63,800 nt of DNA from the NCBI GenBank assembly GCA_037447655.1, contig JBBHKE010003008.1, positions 55,001-118,800 on the forward strand, written 5' to 3'. Position numbers and translations under genes: made by a program. Numbering within the stretch: the stretch's first letter is position 1; every line of letters starts with the position of its first letter. Positions 22,410 to 50,654 of the stretch are shown here, one piece after another. The notes below the pieces were generated by a model that searched no databases, was not told the origin of the DNA, and worked only from the letters and a program-made list of their open reading frames with translations. The stretch comes from Zygnema cylindricum. Its lineage: Eukaryota; Streptophyta; Zygnematophyceae; Zygnematales; Zygnemataceae.

Positions 22410-24219
22410 TTTGGTTATTCATAATGCGCCGCGTAGCTCATAAAAAGGTAAAAACAAAAAAAACACCAGTTTCGGAATATTACGAATATGCTCAAAAAAT
22501 ATAAACCGATTATTTTACGCATCTTTTTCGGAACGAACTCCCAAATTTCGGCGAATCAATTCCTTTCTGTGAATGCAAATAAAAGTTTTAGGAAGAATTT
22601 CATTGTATCCATCTTTTATTTCCCGTTCTGTAATTTACAAATCGTTTAACACCGGAAAACCTAATAAATAATTTAATTACCGCTTAAGTTCCCGCGGCTA
22701 TATCCCAATTATTGATCGTTTAGGTCTACATTATTTTTTAACCACACCGCTTTTTTCAAAAACCAAACAAAAAATTATGAGATGGAAAAGGTTCCAATGG
22801 AGCCTAAAAATTTACCAACGCAAGTATTCAACATCAAAAATAACGTCACTTTTGTGAAAGATACTCGTTCAAAACGTCACCATTGAGGCTAAATAAGTTA
22901 AATTTTCATGCTCAAAATATAAATTTTGAGATTGTTAAAAACCAAATGCCTATTTTAGTGGTATACTAACAATTAGAATTTGCACCAACAAATTTTATTG
23001 TTTAAACGGATATTGATGTTTCGACCCAAACTTCGTATTCATTTTCAAGAATTAGGGTACGGCCCTATGTGGCCAAATACAGATTTTTTTTGTCGTTTTC
23101 CTTCGAAATTTGACGCCGTACTGTTTACGTTGCAACCATACGAAGAAATCCTAAATTTGTATATGATAATTTGCGCCATCCTCAAACTAAGGATATACCA
23201 AAATTTGTCTTGTGTTTTCTGGACCCACTCTCACTTCGTCTTTCAATGTATCCTAAAACTTTAAATAGAATGAAACCACTTTGAAAAAATAAGAAAACAT
23301 ATTCTCACGTGTGAAAAGCTTTCCGAAGTTTTTGTCGATGAAAAAAAATACAGGGTTGTTCGTGTTTGTCCGCTTGCATCATGTACGTTTTTTTTTTGTA
23401 GGGGCTGAGAGGCTCTACGCGCCATTTCATGCAGAGGTGATAAATCCGCGAAGGCGCCACAAAAGCTAGCGCCTCTCTCACCTTGCTCACCTTGCCTCCC
23501 CTTCACACCAAACGTCACTACTTCGTAACACCAATGGAGGAAAGGCACAATGATGAGGGCGGCCACACGTGCGCAAAGCAAGTCACGTTGGGAAAAATAA
23601 CTCAAACGCGCGAATATTTTTTTTTTCAAAGGCCTAAATAAATATATTTCCATTCATGGCGACCAATCAAGAGACGCAAAAGCAAAGGCATATTATACAA
23701 CTACGGCTGTAAAATTGGACGTCTACGATGTCACAAAAAGACATGAGACATACCAAATCGTATAAAAAAATACGATGTGTTGTGCGACACTTCAAAATAA
23801 TACTAAAAATACAGTACGGGGAAGACATAGATTGTACACAGTGATAGCCGTTACGAACATTGTCAACGTATACAATCGTCACATATTTCATTAATAGAAT
23901 GAGTATACACATAAGGACACCTAAAATATGGGTCTGCCGGATCCGCGATAAAAAACAAAGTAAGTTCACTGAGTTACAAGTACATGGGGGCGTACCTTTA
24001 CAATATTACATGTTGTTTTCCAATTCATCCGTACGGGAACGACTTTCCAGTATTTTAAAATTACATGTACTCTGGTTTTGTAAGGTACAACCTCTATAGG
24101 TACGGATGTACTAGTACACCGCCAATTGCTATTAGCTTAGTGTACCCTAATTGCGTCCCGCTTTTTTATTTTATTCTCAAATAGCGTAGCTTAGTCTATT
24201 TTTTTTTGTACGCCACTTG

Positions 24220-24385
24220 GGGTTATTTTCCAAGTACTGTACAAAACGAAAGTACATTGTCATTTAAATAGTGTGGTGTACGGTACGTGTCATACCGTAC
24301 AAAATTGTACCTTTTTAAGTGAAAAAGTATGATTAATGAGTTTTAGTAACCGCAGACGCATGATAATATGCGCTCTAAAAAGGGG
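24220..24385 (+). repeat. Dispersed repeat family U, copy 1
   Basis: Shared core: AATAGTGTGGTGTACGG, a short inverted GTACGG pair, then TTGTACCTTTT and a GCGCTC/GCGCTA end followed by an A run. Similar copies lie at 54800-54955 (inverted) and 63625-63775 (direct). Confidence 0.55.
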
Positions 24386-25074
24386 ATAGAATCGGGTCGT
24401 CAAATATCACGTTCACATATATTTGTCCAACAACCACGTTTCGACTGTGTGAACGTACGATTTTTGTACGATTTGTCAAATTTTGTACAAGTACCTATAT
24501 TAGTGTAAGCATGTTTGTGACCGACATTCTTTTTTTCAAAGACCCAAATTAGAATTATTAAACAATTAGAATATATGATTTTTTTATATATTTTCAAATT
24601 CTTAATTAGCGTAAATCACGGTAACTATTCATATACGCTAAAGAAACTTCTACGCTAATAGCGATTGGCGGTGTAGTTTAAACTCTTTTACAGTTTAGTT
24701 TACGAAAATATAACAGTCTTTCAACTAGTGATAAAACTCGATTTCAACTATAAACGTTTAAATGGAAAAACGTTTGCCCGCAAACTTGAAGATACATTAT
24801 TAGATATGTTTACAAATATGTTGGTATATGTATATTTACATAAGAAAAGTTTTTTATTGCAAAAATTGCGACGGAAAACCATCTTAGCACAAAAAAGGTA
24901 GAACTGAAAAAAAAAACATTTGGAGACTACAAGAGTCACAAAAAAGTAATCTACGCCTAAAAACAATAATGAAAGATGACAAAACTAACAAGAGCAAAGA
25001 ACAAAAACAAAACAGTAACAGACTGAGACCGCCTACAAAATGAAAAAGCCAAGACTAGACTACCCTTAGGCAAA

Positions 25075-26010
25075 CTAAGGTCCACAACCACGGAGATCAT
25101 GGATGTGAACAGGGTCCCTTGGCGGAAGGTCTGGAAGACCCCGCCGATCGTCCGCGAGTGTGCTACGTCGAAGGAGAGCCGCCGCTTGCGCACGTTGAAG
25201 TGCAATTGAGACACGCTGACGGTAAAACGCAACTAATAGACTCGATGGAGGACTCCCTGGACCCCGAGATTCAAACGTTTTTCGCGCACACTGTCGAAGG
25301 AAGTCATCGAAAGACTTGTCCAAAGAACCAAAAATCTCCATTGCAAATGGGACAAACTGGTCCGACGGGTCTCGGTGAGCGTAGTCTCGTTCTTTTGTAG
25401 CCGCTGCGTCCCGAGCCGCCACACCTAGATGCGAAGCCACACGAGATGAAATGTGTGTGCCGGCCGGATCTGTGAGGACCACATCGCCAAGCGTCCTCCC
25501 AGAACCATGAAGAAAAACCAAGTCAATCAGAGGGCTGCGAAAACCCTTAGATTGGGGTTGAGGTGGAAGTATATTAGAAACCTCACGTTTGACTGTGTAG
25601 CTCGCCTCGGCACCAATGGCATCTCGCACCAAATCATGTGCGACAGTTCGTTCCCCACCATGCGAGCAACGAAGCAAATGGATTCCCTCTGTTGAAATTA
25701 ATAGATTTATAAAGTATTTTCTAGCTATAAATATGTTGGTATAAAAGGAAAATAAAAGTACGGACAGTCTGCCTCAACCTCCTCTCTCTAGCCCCCATAC
25801 TTGTTAGCAGAAGTAAATTGGTCAGACGATAGACGGAGTGTCGAAAAAGTTGGTGTTGCTTGTAGCCATGCACCAGCCCCAGGCCCAGAACACGAACGTA
25901 AACGAGCACGCGCTTGAGCAGAAGATAGCGCCTCCAAGAGGTTTGCAAAAATCAGCGGCGGCTACTTGCTCAGATATGCGTTGTTGAAGTTGGAAGTTAG
26001 TGTCGGCCAT
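25075..26010 (-). pseudogene. C-terminal part of a non-LTR reverse-transcriptase ORF, broken
   Basis: The 200-codon frame 25677-25075 has LLRCSHGGERTVAHDLVRDA, then SPLIDLVF, DVVLTDPAGTHIS and FAMEIFGSLDKSFDDFL. I recognise this arrangement from the region after the reverse transcriptase in non-LTR element ORFs of algae; it may be a nuclease-like domain. Upstream (26010-25809) the matching N-terminal side reads ARLRSCSGPGAGAWLQATP and LRLSSDQF after one frameshift near 25950. The middle is replaced by a copia LTR fragment at 25690-25808. No catalytic polymerase motif is present in the window. Confidence 0.5.
25690..25808 (+). repeat. Copia LTR fragment (B/C/D family) inside the reverse-transcriptase pseudogene
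   Basis: Starts TGTTGAAATTAATAG and shares AAAGTATTTTCTAG, ACAGTCTGCCTC and CCCATACTTGT with the first part of the copia LTRs at 2716, 5213 and 8006. Only the first 120 bp or so remain. Confidence 0.65.
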
Positions 26011-27002
26011 GAGAGAAGGAAAAGGTGGATATTTTTGTGTTTCCCTTATTTTTATTTTTTAATTTTAATTTATTATCATGCATTGTTATTTAACTTACAT
26101 AAATACAATCCCCCAATTTCTTCTTCTCTCCTTTATTTTTCTACTTTATTTTTTCAATTTTTTGTATGCAAACCGTCAAAACATTTCGTACGGATGTTCT
26201 AAAATTCCGCATGGAAGTTATAATTTTCGAAGATTTATGTATTCCAGCAGACTTGTCAGATTGTCCACGTCAGCTACCCACTCTCTCGGCTATAGGACTC
26301 TCACTAGACGACAAAAACTGCCAGCTATATCACTGCTCTTTAAAAAAAGCCATGCCGTCCCTATCTTGACGTTGTAACTTTTGTCGTTTCCTTTGTCTAT
26401 CCGTCACTTTCAGAAACTGCCGTACATCTGTACGGAAGCCAGCCGCGAGTGCCATCTGAACGTTTTTCATGCTCTCCCAGGAAGGCTTTTCTAGCCTATT
26501 TTGTCGTTTCCTAGTAGCTCATCCTGATTTTTTGTCGTTTTGCGATAGACCATCCATACCTCGCTCCTGTTGCCAAAGGTCGTCCCCGAACCTCTTCCAG
26601 GCTGAAATCTGACCGACTTTTTTTGGCCGTATTCGCTATTTTGTCAGGACTCGAGGAAAAGTTTTGTCGGGACTTGGGTTTATTCGTTCAAAGAGGAAAT
26701 CTTTTTCATTAGATTTTTTTTAGGAGAAAAGGTGTTTTTTTTTTTTTTTTACGTTTTTAGAGGCCGAAAATATTGGGAGGGGTTTTGGACGAACTTTAGG
26801 TCGAATTTTGGTCGAATTTCGGACGAATTTTGGACTTTTCTGGTTGGATTTTGGACGATTGTTAGGAAGAGTGACATTGTCTTCTTTTTTTTTTTTTTTT
26901 TTTTGATTTAGAAGGAAATAGCCCCTTAAAAAAATTCGTTAAAAAAATCGCTAAAAAATTCGCTAAAAAATTCGTAAAAAATTCGTTAAAAATTCCGGGA
27001 AA
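26011..27002. other. AT-rich region upstream of a candidate first exon
   Basis: No gene recognised. Recurring TTTTGTCGTTT words occur at about 26383, 26500 and 26530. A tandem run of GGACGAATTTTGG-like units lies at 26785-26870, and AAAAAATTCG units at 26930-26995. It could contain a promoter for the candidate exon at 27003, but no clear TATA box was seen. Confidence 0.35.
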
Positions 27003-27086
27003 ATGATGGCTTGTTCATCTTCTGCTGGAGTAGGAATTTTGGAGGAGGATGGAGACAAAAAAATGGAGGGAAACGACAAATTTAGG
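27003..27086 (+). CDS. Candidate first coding exon, unassigned
   Basis: The ATG at 27003 (second ATG at 27006) opens MMACSSSAGVGILEEDGDKK and continues to a GTAGGT donor-like site at 27087, in phase 0. It is the only stretch between 26 and 30.6 kb with mixed, gene-like composition and a good start. It could be the first exon of the histidine kinase gene or of another gene. The phase does not match the exon at 31102 directly, so at least one further exon would be needed. Confidence 0.25.
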
Positions 27087-27959
27087 GTAGGTTTGTTTTT
27101 TTTTGGGACGGGTATAAATGGGGTAATAGGAAGTTTAACGTTTACGGCTTTTGTTTCTTTGAGTTGTATGCAGAGAGCGAGACAGGAGACTGGAGAGTGA
27201 AGGAAGGGAAGAGCAGAGAGGAAGGGGGGAAGAGGGAGAGGGAGAGATGGAAATTGGGGAAGGGTGGGAGAGTGAGGTGAGAAGGAAGAGGTACCGGGGA
27301 GGTGAGAGGAGAAGGGAGAGGGAGAGAGAGGGAAGCTCATAAGGGAGGGAGGGATGAATAGGGATAGAGAGTCGCAGAGGATGAATTGAAGAAGGGGAAC
27401 TAGAGAGGAAAGTTGGAGAAGTATAGGGGGAGAGGGGAAGGGGAGGGGAGGGCGAGGCGGGTAGGGGGAGAGGACGAGAGAGGGTGAGGGAGAGGGTGGG
27501 AGGAAGCGGGAGGGGGAGAGATGTAGCGGAAAGAGAGGGAGGATGTCTGAGTTGTGAGGTGGTTGGGTAGTTTAGAAAGGGAGAGGGAAGAATGTAAGGC
27601 AAAGGGGTGGTGTAGAGAGAGACAGAGAGGTAACTATCACCAGGTGCTTGGTGATTGAGGGAGAGGGAGGTAAGCGATGGAGGAAGGGGGAGAGGGAGAG
27701 AGAGGGATGTGGAGGAGGAAAGGGGAATGGAAGGTTTGAATTTGTTCTACGTGGAGAGATGCGAAGGGAGGGAGAGAGAATGTAGTGCGAAGAGGGAGAG
27801 GGAGAGGAGAGGCAGAGGGGAGAGGATAGTCGGAGGGTAAAGGGGAGAATGGTGGGAGGTTGTGGAAGGGGTGAGGAGTGGGGGAGAAGGAGAGGAATAT
27901 GAAGGGAGGGTAGAGGAAGTGGGAGAGAAGGAAGGGGAGAGACGGTTGGAGGGAGAGAT

Positions 27960-28360
27960 ATTGAATTAGTAGTCATAGCAGCGGACAGAAATACAGAAAG
28001 GGACAGACAGAAAAAGACAAGTGAAATGATTGCCAAAATATTTTAGAAAAAAGGTAAGAATTACAATGAGGTAAGGATCTAAAATAGTGACTGAGAGTGT
28101 CACGTAGTGGTATCGTTACAGACTTCTTTACAGCCCATATGATCTCGAAAGGTTACTTGGCTCTTCCTAACATAGGACGAAAGGGCAAGGTGTCCTTTCG
28201 TAGAAAATCAAATCTAGAAACTGAAAAAGAATCTACAACTGAGACTGAGACAGAGGTACAGATTGTAACGAGAAGTAGAATGCTAGACTACGTTATCTAG
28301 TCTAATAAACTGAGATTAGAGCAAAGAAGAATTAGGAATAATTCAGAATTCCAACACGAG
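27960..28360 (+). other. Mixed-composition island inside the polypurine tract
   Basis: A region of normal composition. It holds an open frame (28097-28300, +) translating to words such as GYLALPNIGRKGKVSFRRKS and TETETEVQIVTRSRML. I do not recognise the family. It may be an exon or a transposon remnant isolated by purine-tract growth. Confidence 0.3.
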
Positions 28361-29229
28361 AGAGAGGAAGTGGGAGTAGTAGGTGTGGGTCAGAGGGAGG
28401 GATGACAGGCAGGGGGGAGCATAGGATGGGGAGAAGGGGAGAGAGGGAGAGGGGGGCAAGATGGCCAGGGAAAGAGAGGTAGAGGCAGAGAAGTGGAGAG
28501 GAAGAGTGGGAGAGAGTGGGAGAGAGTGGGAGAGAGAGTGAGAGAGAGTAGTCATGGAGAGAGGGAATTAGGGCGAGGGAGAAAAAGGGAGACAGGGAGA
28601 GCAAGAGAGGGAGGGGGGGAGGGAAAGGTAGACAGATTTAGATACAGAGGGTGAGAGAGAGGGGGAGGGAGAGTAGTGAGAGGAGAAATGGCTGTAGGAA
28701 ATGGACAAAAATGAAGGCAAATGGACGAAGGTGAGGGCAAGGAAAGGAAGGAGAGAGGGCGAGAGGGCGAGAGGGAAAGAGGGAGAGAGAGAGGAGTGTT
28801 AGGGCGTGAGTGTCAGGGAAATGAGAGAAAGGGAGGAATACAGAACCTGGTGAAGGAATATGGGAAAGGGGAGATTGAGGAAAGAAAGGGAGGAAGGGAG
28901 AGTGAGGAGAGAGAAGAAGGGCGAGGGATAGATGATAGGGGACTTGTGAGGGGAGATGGACGGACAAGGATGGAGTGTGATGGATTGGAAAAGGGAGGAG
29001 GAGAGGGAGAGGGAGAGGGGAAGGGAGAGAGAGAGAGGGAGAGGGGAAGGGAGAGAGAGAGGGAGAGGGAGAGGGTGAGGGGAAGAGGGAGAGGGCGAGG
29101 GAGAGGGAGTGGAAGTGGGAGAGGGAGAGTTGATATCGAGAGGGAATAATGCATAGATGGAGAGATAGAGGGAGTTAGGGAGGTTGAGATTTATTGTTAG
29201 AGGTAAAAGAATATGGAGAGTGAGTGGAG

Positions 29230-29545
29230 AAGAGAGAGGGGAAAGGAGTGGGGACGAGAGAAGGGAAAGGAATGGGGAAGAGAGAGGGGAAAGGAGTGGG
29301 AACGAGAGAGGGGAAAGAAATGGGGAAGAGAGAGGGGAGAGGGGGGGGGAAGGGGGGGGGAAAGGAGTGGGGACAAGAGAAGGGAAAGGAGTGGGGGAAG
29401 AGAGAGGGGGGAGGAGTGGGGAAGAGAGAGGGGAAAGGAGTGGGGAAGAGAGGGTAAAGGAGTGGGGAAGAGAGAGGGGAAAGGAGTGGGGAAGAGAGAG
29501 GGGAAAGGAGTGGGGAAGAGAGAGGGGAAAGGAGGAAAAAGAGAG
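29230..29545 (+). repeat. 24-bp tandem satellite, GA-rich
   Basis: Units of the form GAAGAGAGAGGGGAAAGGAGTGGG repeat about 12 times with small changes. The minus strand translates to PHSFPLSL-type repeats with no coding meaning. Confidence 0.85.
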
Positions 29546-30769
29546 AGGGAAGGAATGAAGAAGAGAGAGGGATAAGGCATGGGAAAAGAGATAGGGAGTC
29601 AGGGAGGGAGTGGTATAGGGAGCGGGAGTGGTTAGAGGAGAGAGGAGGGAGGACTGGAGAGAGGTGGGGAAAAAGGAAGTGTAGATTGATGACAGAGAAG
29701 GATATGAAAATAGAGGAGAGCGTGGTGAGAGAGAGGTAGGGAAATGTATCACTAGTTGGAGAAGGAGAGCAAGAGGGAAGGAAGCAGGGAGAGGGAGAGC
29801 CAGAGATATGAACAGAAAGAGGGGCAGAGTAGGAAGGGAGAGGGAAGGGAAAGGGAAGGAAGAGGGAAGAGAGAGGAAATGGAGAGGGAAGGGCAAGGGA
29901 AGGGAGAGGTAATGGATAGGAAAGGAAGAGGGAAGGGATAGGGAAAAGGTTAACAAGAGAGAGATAGAAAAGTAAAGGAAAGTAGAATAGGGAGGGACGG
30001 AAGGGAAGGAGAGAGATATGAGTGGGGGAGGTTGAGGGTACTGGATTGATGAGTAGGAGAGAGGGAGAGAGACGAGAGGAAAACTCAGAGAGAGCGGGGG
30101 GGGGGAGCGAGAAAATCGCGATACTAACGTTATGGGCATGAAAGGAAAAGTGAAAGGGGGGTGGGAGGAGATATGGAAATGTGGGGTAGGGGAAGAGGGA
30201 GAGAGAGGGGGAGAGGGAGAGGAAGAGAAGCAGGGAGGGTTTTTTAGGGGATTTGGGGATAGTGGGGGAATAGGGCTCTGGAGCTGGAGGTGAACGAGGG
30301 GGAGAAGAGGGAGAGCGTTGAGGAAGAGGTGGGGGGGAGGGAGAGGGAGAGAGAGAGAGCAAGAAGGGGAGAGAAGGGAAGGAAAGGCGGCTGGAGGGGA
30401 GTTGGGAGACGGGGAGCGGGGAAGGGGAGACGGGGAGCTGGGAAGGGGAGATGTGGAAGGGGAAGAGGGGAGGGAGAGGGACACGGAGAGACTGATAGAT
30501 TTCAGGAGATTGAAAGGGTATGGAGAGAGGAAGACGGGAGACAGGAGGGGGAGGGGGAGAGGGAGGGAGAGGGAAAGGGGTGTAGTTTAAGTCAGAAAGA
30601 GATCAAATTACTTTTTATAAATAAATGATTTTCTTTCCTTTATTTTTAAGTTCAAGTTTTATTTAACAGACAACATTTTATGGGAGAATTTTTCCTCTTT
30701 TTTGTCTGTTTGTTAAACTTATTCGGAAATTTTATCATTATTTTTAAAATATTCTTTGTACCAAAAAAA

Positions 30770-31101
30770 AAAAAAAACGGAATTTTCCGGTATTTTTGTT
30801 ATAAAACCTCGGAAAAATGGTATAGAAATAGCAAAAAAGATAATAAAAATTGAAAAAAATTGCCGATTGTTGGTCTCTGTACCATGAAATTTTATTTTTT
30901 TGATATAAAACCCGAGAAAAATGATATAAAAATAGTAAAAAATTTGATAATTCTTGAAAGTATTTGCTGATGATTATCTATCACAGGTCTTTGTACCATG
31001 AAATTTCCAAAAAAATTGATATAAACTTGGGAAAACTGATATATAAATAGTAAAAAAGATGATAAATATTGAGAGTTTTTGTCTATGTTTATGTATTGCA
31101 G
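30770..31101 (+). repeat. About 115-bp tandem repeat made from the start of the next exon
   Basis: Units begin GTCTCTGTACCATGAA at 30873, GTCTTTGTACCATGAA at 30987 and GTCTCTGTACCATGAA at 31102. A decayed earlier unit lies at about 30785-30865. The last unit is the open start of the kinase exon at 31102; the earlier ones have stops. Two units are preceded by an AG acceptor (TCACAG, TTGCAG). Confidence 0.75.
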
Positions 31102-47190
<16,089 letters not shown>

Positions 47191-49740
47191 GAAGTTTTTT
47201 TTCTGATGCGGTCGAATTCAAAATCAATCTCGAGTTTGAAAACAAAACCAGGTTTTCGAATTGAACTCGAGCTCAACATGGAGATTGAAAATGAAATCGA
47301 AATTGAAGCTGAAATTGGGATCGAGATCAGAATCCAGGTTGAAATGAGATCGGAATTGAATTGAAATCCAACTCCAAATCAGGATCGACATCTGGAAAGG
47401 ATCGAGATCTCATTGAAATTGGGATTTGAGAAACATGATCCAGATCTAAAATGGCAATGGAAAGTCGAGCTTGAAATCAAATCTGAAATCGAAATCGAAG
47501 TTGACATTATTGGTTTCGATTTTGGTTTTTGAACCCAATAGAGAATCGAAACGTTAAATCAACATCCGCATTTGAATTCGAATCAGAATTCAAATTTAAA
47601 TGGAAATTTAAATACTCAAATCCTGTCCAAATCAATAGTTAGACCTAGTTACAAAATTCTTCTTAAAAAGTCGAAACCATTGTTAAGCAATGGTTGATTG
47701 TTTCGACGCAAATTTTTTCTTGGGTTCCTACAAACTCCAACTGCTTTAGCAAATGAAATCGGGAAAACTTTTGAACAAATCATTTATGTTCGTTGAGAGT
47801 TCGAGATCATGCCTTTTTTTTTGTCCGTTGGAATTTATAGGCATTTATTGGCAAGTTTTGGAAAAAGAAAAGGAGATTTTCTGTGAGTTTTTAATACTAT
47901 TATGTACAATTTTTTTACCTCCTATCCTCGAAAAAAAAAAGTATGGAAAAGAAAGGGAAATCGAAAGAAAGGATGTCTTTCAGAAACTTAATATATAACC
48001 AGAATTTTGGAAATAGTAATTGGTTTTTTTAAAAAGAACTAATTTGTAAGTAAGAACTAGACGGTTTACATATGAATATCAACATTTTTGTGACATTACA
48101 TGTTTTTTTTCCCCGAAAGGGTTTCTTAAACTAATACCAGTTGAGCTGGTGAACTTCGGTTAAAATAGCTGCAAGCCTAGTGGATACAGTAAAAAAAAAA
48201 AAAAAAAAAAAATTTTCACTTTTCTTAATAATTAAAATTCCACAACTATTTTGAAAAAAACACATTTTATTTGATGTATGACTTTCAACCATTTTACCTT
48301 GAACTTTTTTTTTTCTTTTTTTAACATTTTGATAGTTGAAACATAAATATGTATTTTGCTATGTAAAAGGCTATGAGTAAAGTCATACGCAGTTTTGCTC
48401 CTGGGCGCGGAGGGAGGAAAAAAGAGTGAGAGGGAGGGAGGAGATTTTTTTATTTTTTTTTTTTTGTTTCTCGTTTCTGCTTTGTTGTCGTCTTTCCTCA
48501 CATTCAAATGTAAATAAACTAGTTTTTGTTCGAGATGTTTTTCTGTAAAATTCTTGTCGATTGGTGAAAGGACTTTGACCCAGTCTCAATCCTCATTGGT
48601 TGGATGCAACGCAGTATTGTGGTTGGACCAAAGGTCCTCTTTTAGGAATTCCTACTTAGATATAGCTAGGAAATTTGTTACACAACTTTCCCTTTAAAGT
48701 TCGGTCCAATGCAACGGTCTTCTTCTATGTGTCCCTTTCATCATTGTTTTTTATGGTTTTACACATACTTTTTGGATGTAATGTCGAAGTGTATTGATGA
48801 TTATGCTTCTAAATTCAGAGAAACATATTCAAAGAAACAGATTCAGAGTAATTTGGAAAATGGCAACATTAACAAACATCCATACTTCTTCGGCTTCAAG
48901 GGACCTATTCAGGCTAAGGGTAGGAAGTTTCCTAGCACATTTGAGGAAGTGGGGTTTAGTTTTGAGGTGCCATAAATCTTCAAGATCCTCTTTTCTACAA
49001 CCACAAACTCCAGATATTGTCGCCTTGACGCATACTCGGACTACCGACGGTTTCGCCTTTCAAAGGAAAGAAAGAGTGTGCCCCTCAATGCGTGTGCACA
49101 ATCTAGGGATTGGCACACAAAAAGGGGCAAATGGTGTAAGGCGGGCTTGTGGGACAAGAAAGGAAGGCCCATAGGGAAATTTGAATTGTTGGGAGTTCTA
49201 TGGGACGTCGAAAGGGGGAGGCTTTAGACAAGACAAGACGAGGAATACGAGGAATACGGGCTCTTAGAGACGAGGGGAGTCACAACAAAGAGGGGTAGAA
49301 TAGACATTCGAGATCTCATCAGGCCTCGTGTGACGAGGCCGTCGCGTGGGACGTAGGTATATGGGGAGATACCGCCGTAGGCTCGACACTTTGACGGGAG
49401 ATTTTCGATGAATTTCGGAATCCCGTCCTTCCCAAGAAAACTGGAGTGTCTCGAGGAGCTCCGATGGCTTCGTTCCCTTAACGAGCCGAAGACCTACCGT
49501 CTTCAAAGACCTATGGGGTGAAATGTGCCATGATTTGGGACCCATACTCATAGTGAAGCATTGGGTTTGAAGGTTGGCGATAGATTCTCGTCGGGCTCCA
49601 GACTCCCCGGCGGTGGGATCCCGTGTCACTAGGAACTCTAGGCTTCCGACTTTCCTACGACTCTAGGTCGACGGCCTCAGGGTGCATCCCGATGTGCCAA
49701 AGTAAAGGTTTTTTTTTCTTCCGTTTTCCTCGATAACTTA
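47191..49740. other. Region downstream of the kinase gene
   Basis: 47200-47620 is a degenerate repeat of GAAATTGAAATC/GAGATCGGAATT words. No clear polyadenylation signal stands out close to the stop. A pure A run sits at 48191-48211. An open frame at 48709-48975 (89 codons, +) reads CIDDYASKFRETYSKKQIQS and HPYFFGFKGPIQAKGRK; I do not recognise it. 49020-49700 is of normal composition but has no recognisable gene. Confidence 0.4.
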
Positions 49741-50654
49741 GGGTGTGTGACCATGTAACCGAAACTTTGAAATGTTACTTTGGATTTTAGCGCAGATTTT
49801 ACGGTGTAGTTTTCAAAGTGTTCCTATGTCAATCGCTACTTACGCCTTCATTACTTCATATATGTGACAGTTGTAGACGTCTACAACATGTGTGGCATCG
49901 TACGAAACGAAACGTAGACGACTACGAAACTTCCTAAAATTGGTGACGTCTACAAAAATGGCGACGGTTGTAGTCGTCGAGGTTTTTGTGACATTGTAGA
50001 TGTTTAGGGTTCTGTGACATAACGAAATCATGCCACCTTGCGATGTCATCAATGCGTAGATTTTCTACCATGGCTTCCTGATTTATTTTTCTTATCTTTT
50101 ATCATTCGATATGCCATCAAACTCAAACAAAAATTATTTAAAAAAAAGCAAAAAAAATATCTTTCATTTGATACTATTATTGTTGCATTTCATTTAAAGA
50201 AGAGAGAAAGAGAAGCGGTCGAGTGAAAGAGAGGGGGAGAGAGGAGGACGACGCAAACTTTTGCGAAGGACCCATGAATGAAAGTGGAGGTCCGAGACCC
50301 CAGCGAATTTTTTTCCGTACATGCTTGTCATTTTCGTACGAACATGCTCGTGACGAGGAGGGAAAAAAATTGCGTGAACTCTCCCCGTTTTTCTATTCGT
50401 CAATAAAGTATTATTCTAATTAATATCAGGTCGCAATTTGATTCCAGTACAAGTGTGAAGATGAGCTGGCGTGACGTGGAAGTGGGTCGAAATGATAATA
50501 ACGCCAAATTTACGTACTATCCACCTTCCAAGATGAGCTAACTGTACTTTGGTTCTTGCCCGTTTTTCGTACGGCGTAAGATTTAATCGCTGCAAGTCCC
50601 ATTTTCTATGAAAACAACAGGAAAAAACCCTTCTTTGAACACATGGGCACACCC
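49741..50654 (+). mobile_element. MITE-like element W1, TSD TTA
   Basis: Ends GGGTGTGTGACCATG and (inverted) GGGTGTGCCCATG, flanked by TTA on both sides (49738-49740 and 50655-50657). 914 bp with no transposase. The GGG ends with a TWA duplication are PIF/Harbinger-like. It is longer than copy W2, probably because it carries a purine-rich and tRNA-like insert (about 50190-50400). Confidence 0.75.
50250..50380 (+). repeat. SINE-like segment, copy 1
   Basis: GAAAGTGGAGGTCCGAGACC followed by GCGAATTTTTTT. It corresponds to the minus strand of 63105-63245, where the same position reads a perfect B box (GGTTCGAATCC). It is decayed here. Confidence 0.4.

Larger units (their letters stand above)
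21726..25074. other. Intergenic region without a recognised gene
   Basis: AT-rich, with GTAC-type words, T runs and short inverted pairs. ORFs of 60-130 codons occur on both strands but show no known motif, no typical start context and no agreement with splice sites. It also contains repeat copy 22281-22409 and the family U copy at 24220-24385, listed separately. Confidence 0.5.
27181..30590 (+). repeat. Polypurine tract, about 3.4 kb
   Basis: The plus strand is almost only G and A (GAGAGG, GGGAGA, GGAAGG words). It contains a 24-bp satellite (29230-29545) and one mixed-composition island (27960-28360). Long frames here, up to 561 codons on the minus strand, are Ser/Pro/Leu simple sequence and not genes. 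Confidence 0.9.

Noticed and set aside
28799-30484. 561-codon open frame on the minus strand
   Set aside because: Same reason: a purine tract read on the other strand, with no domain, no balanced codon use and no start context.
48709-48975. 89-codon frame with mixed composition
   Set aside because: Reads like protein in part, but I could not link it to a family, an exon structure or a transposon; not called as a gene.
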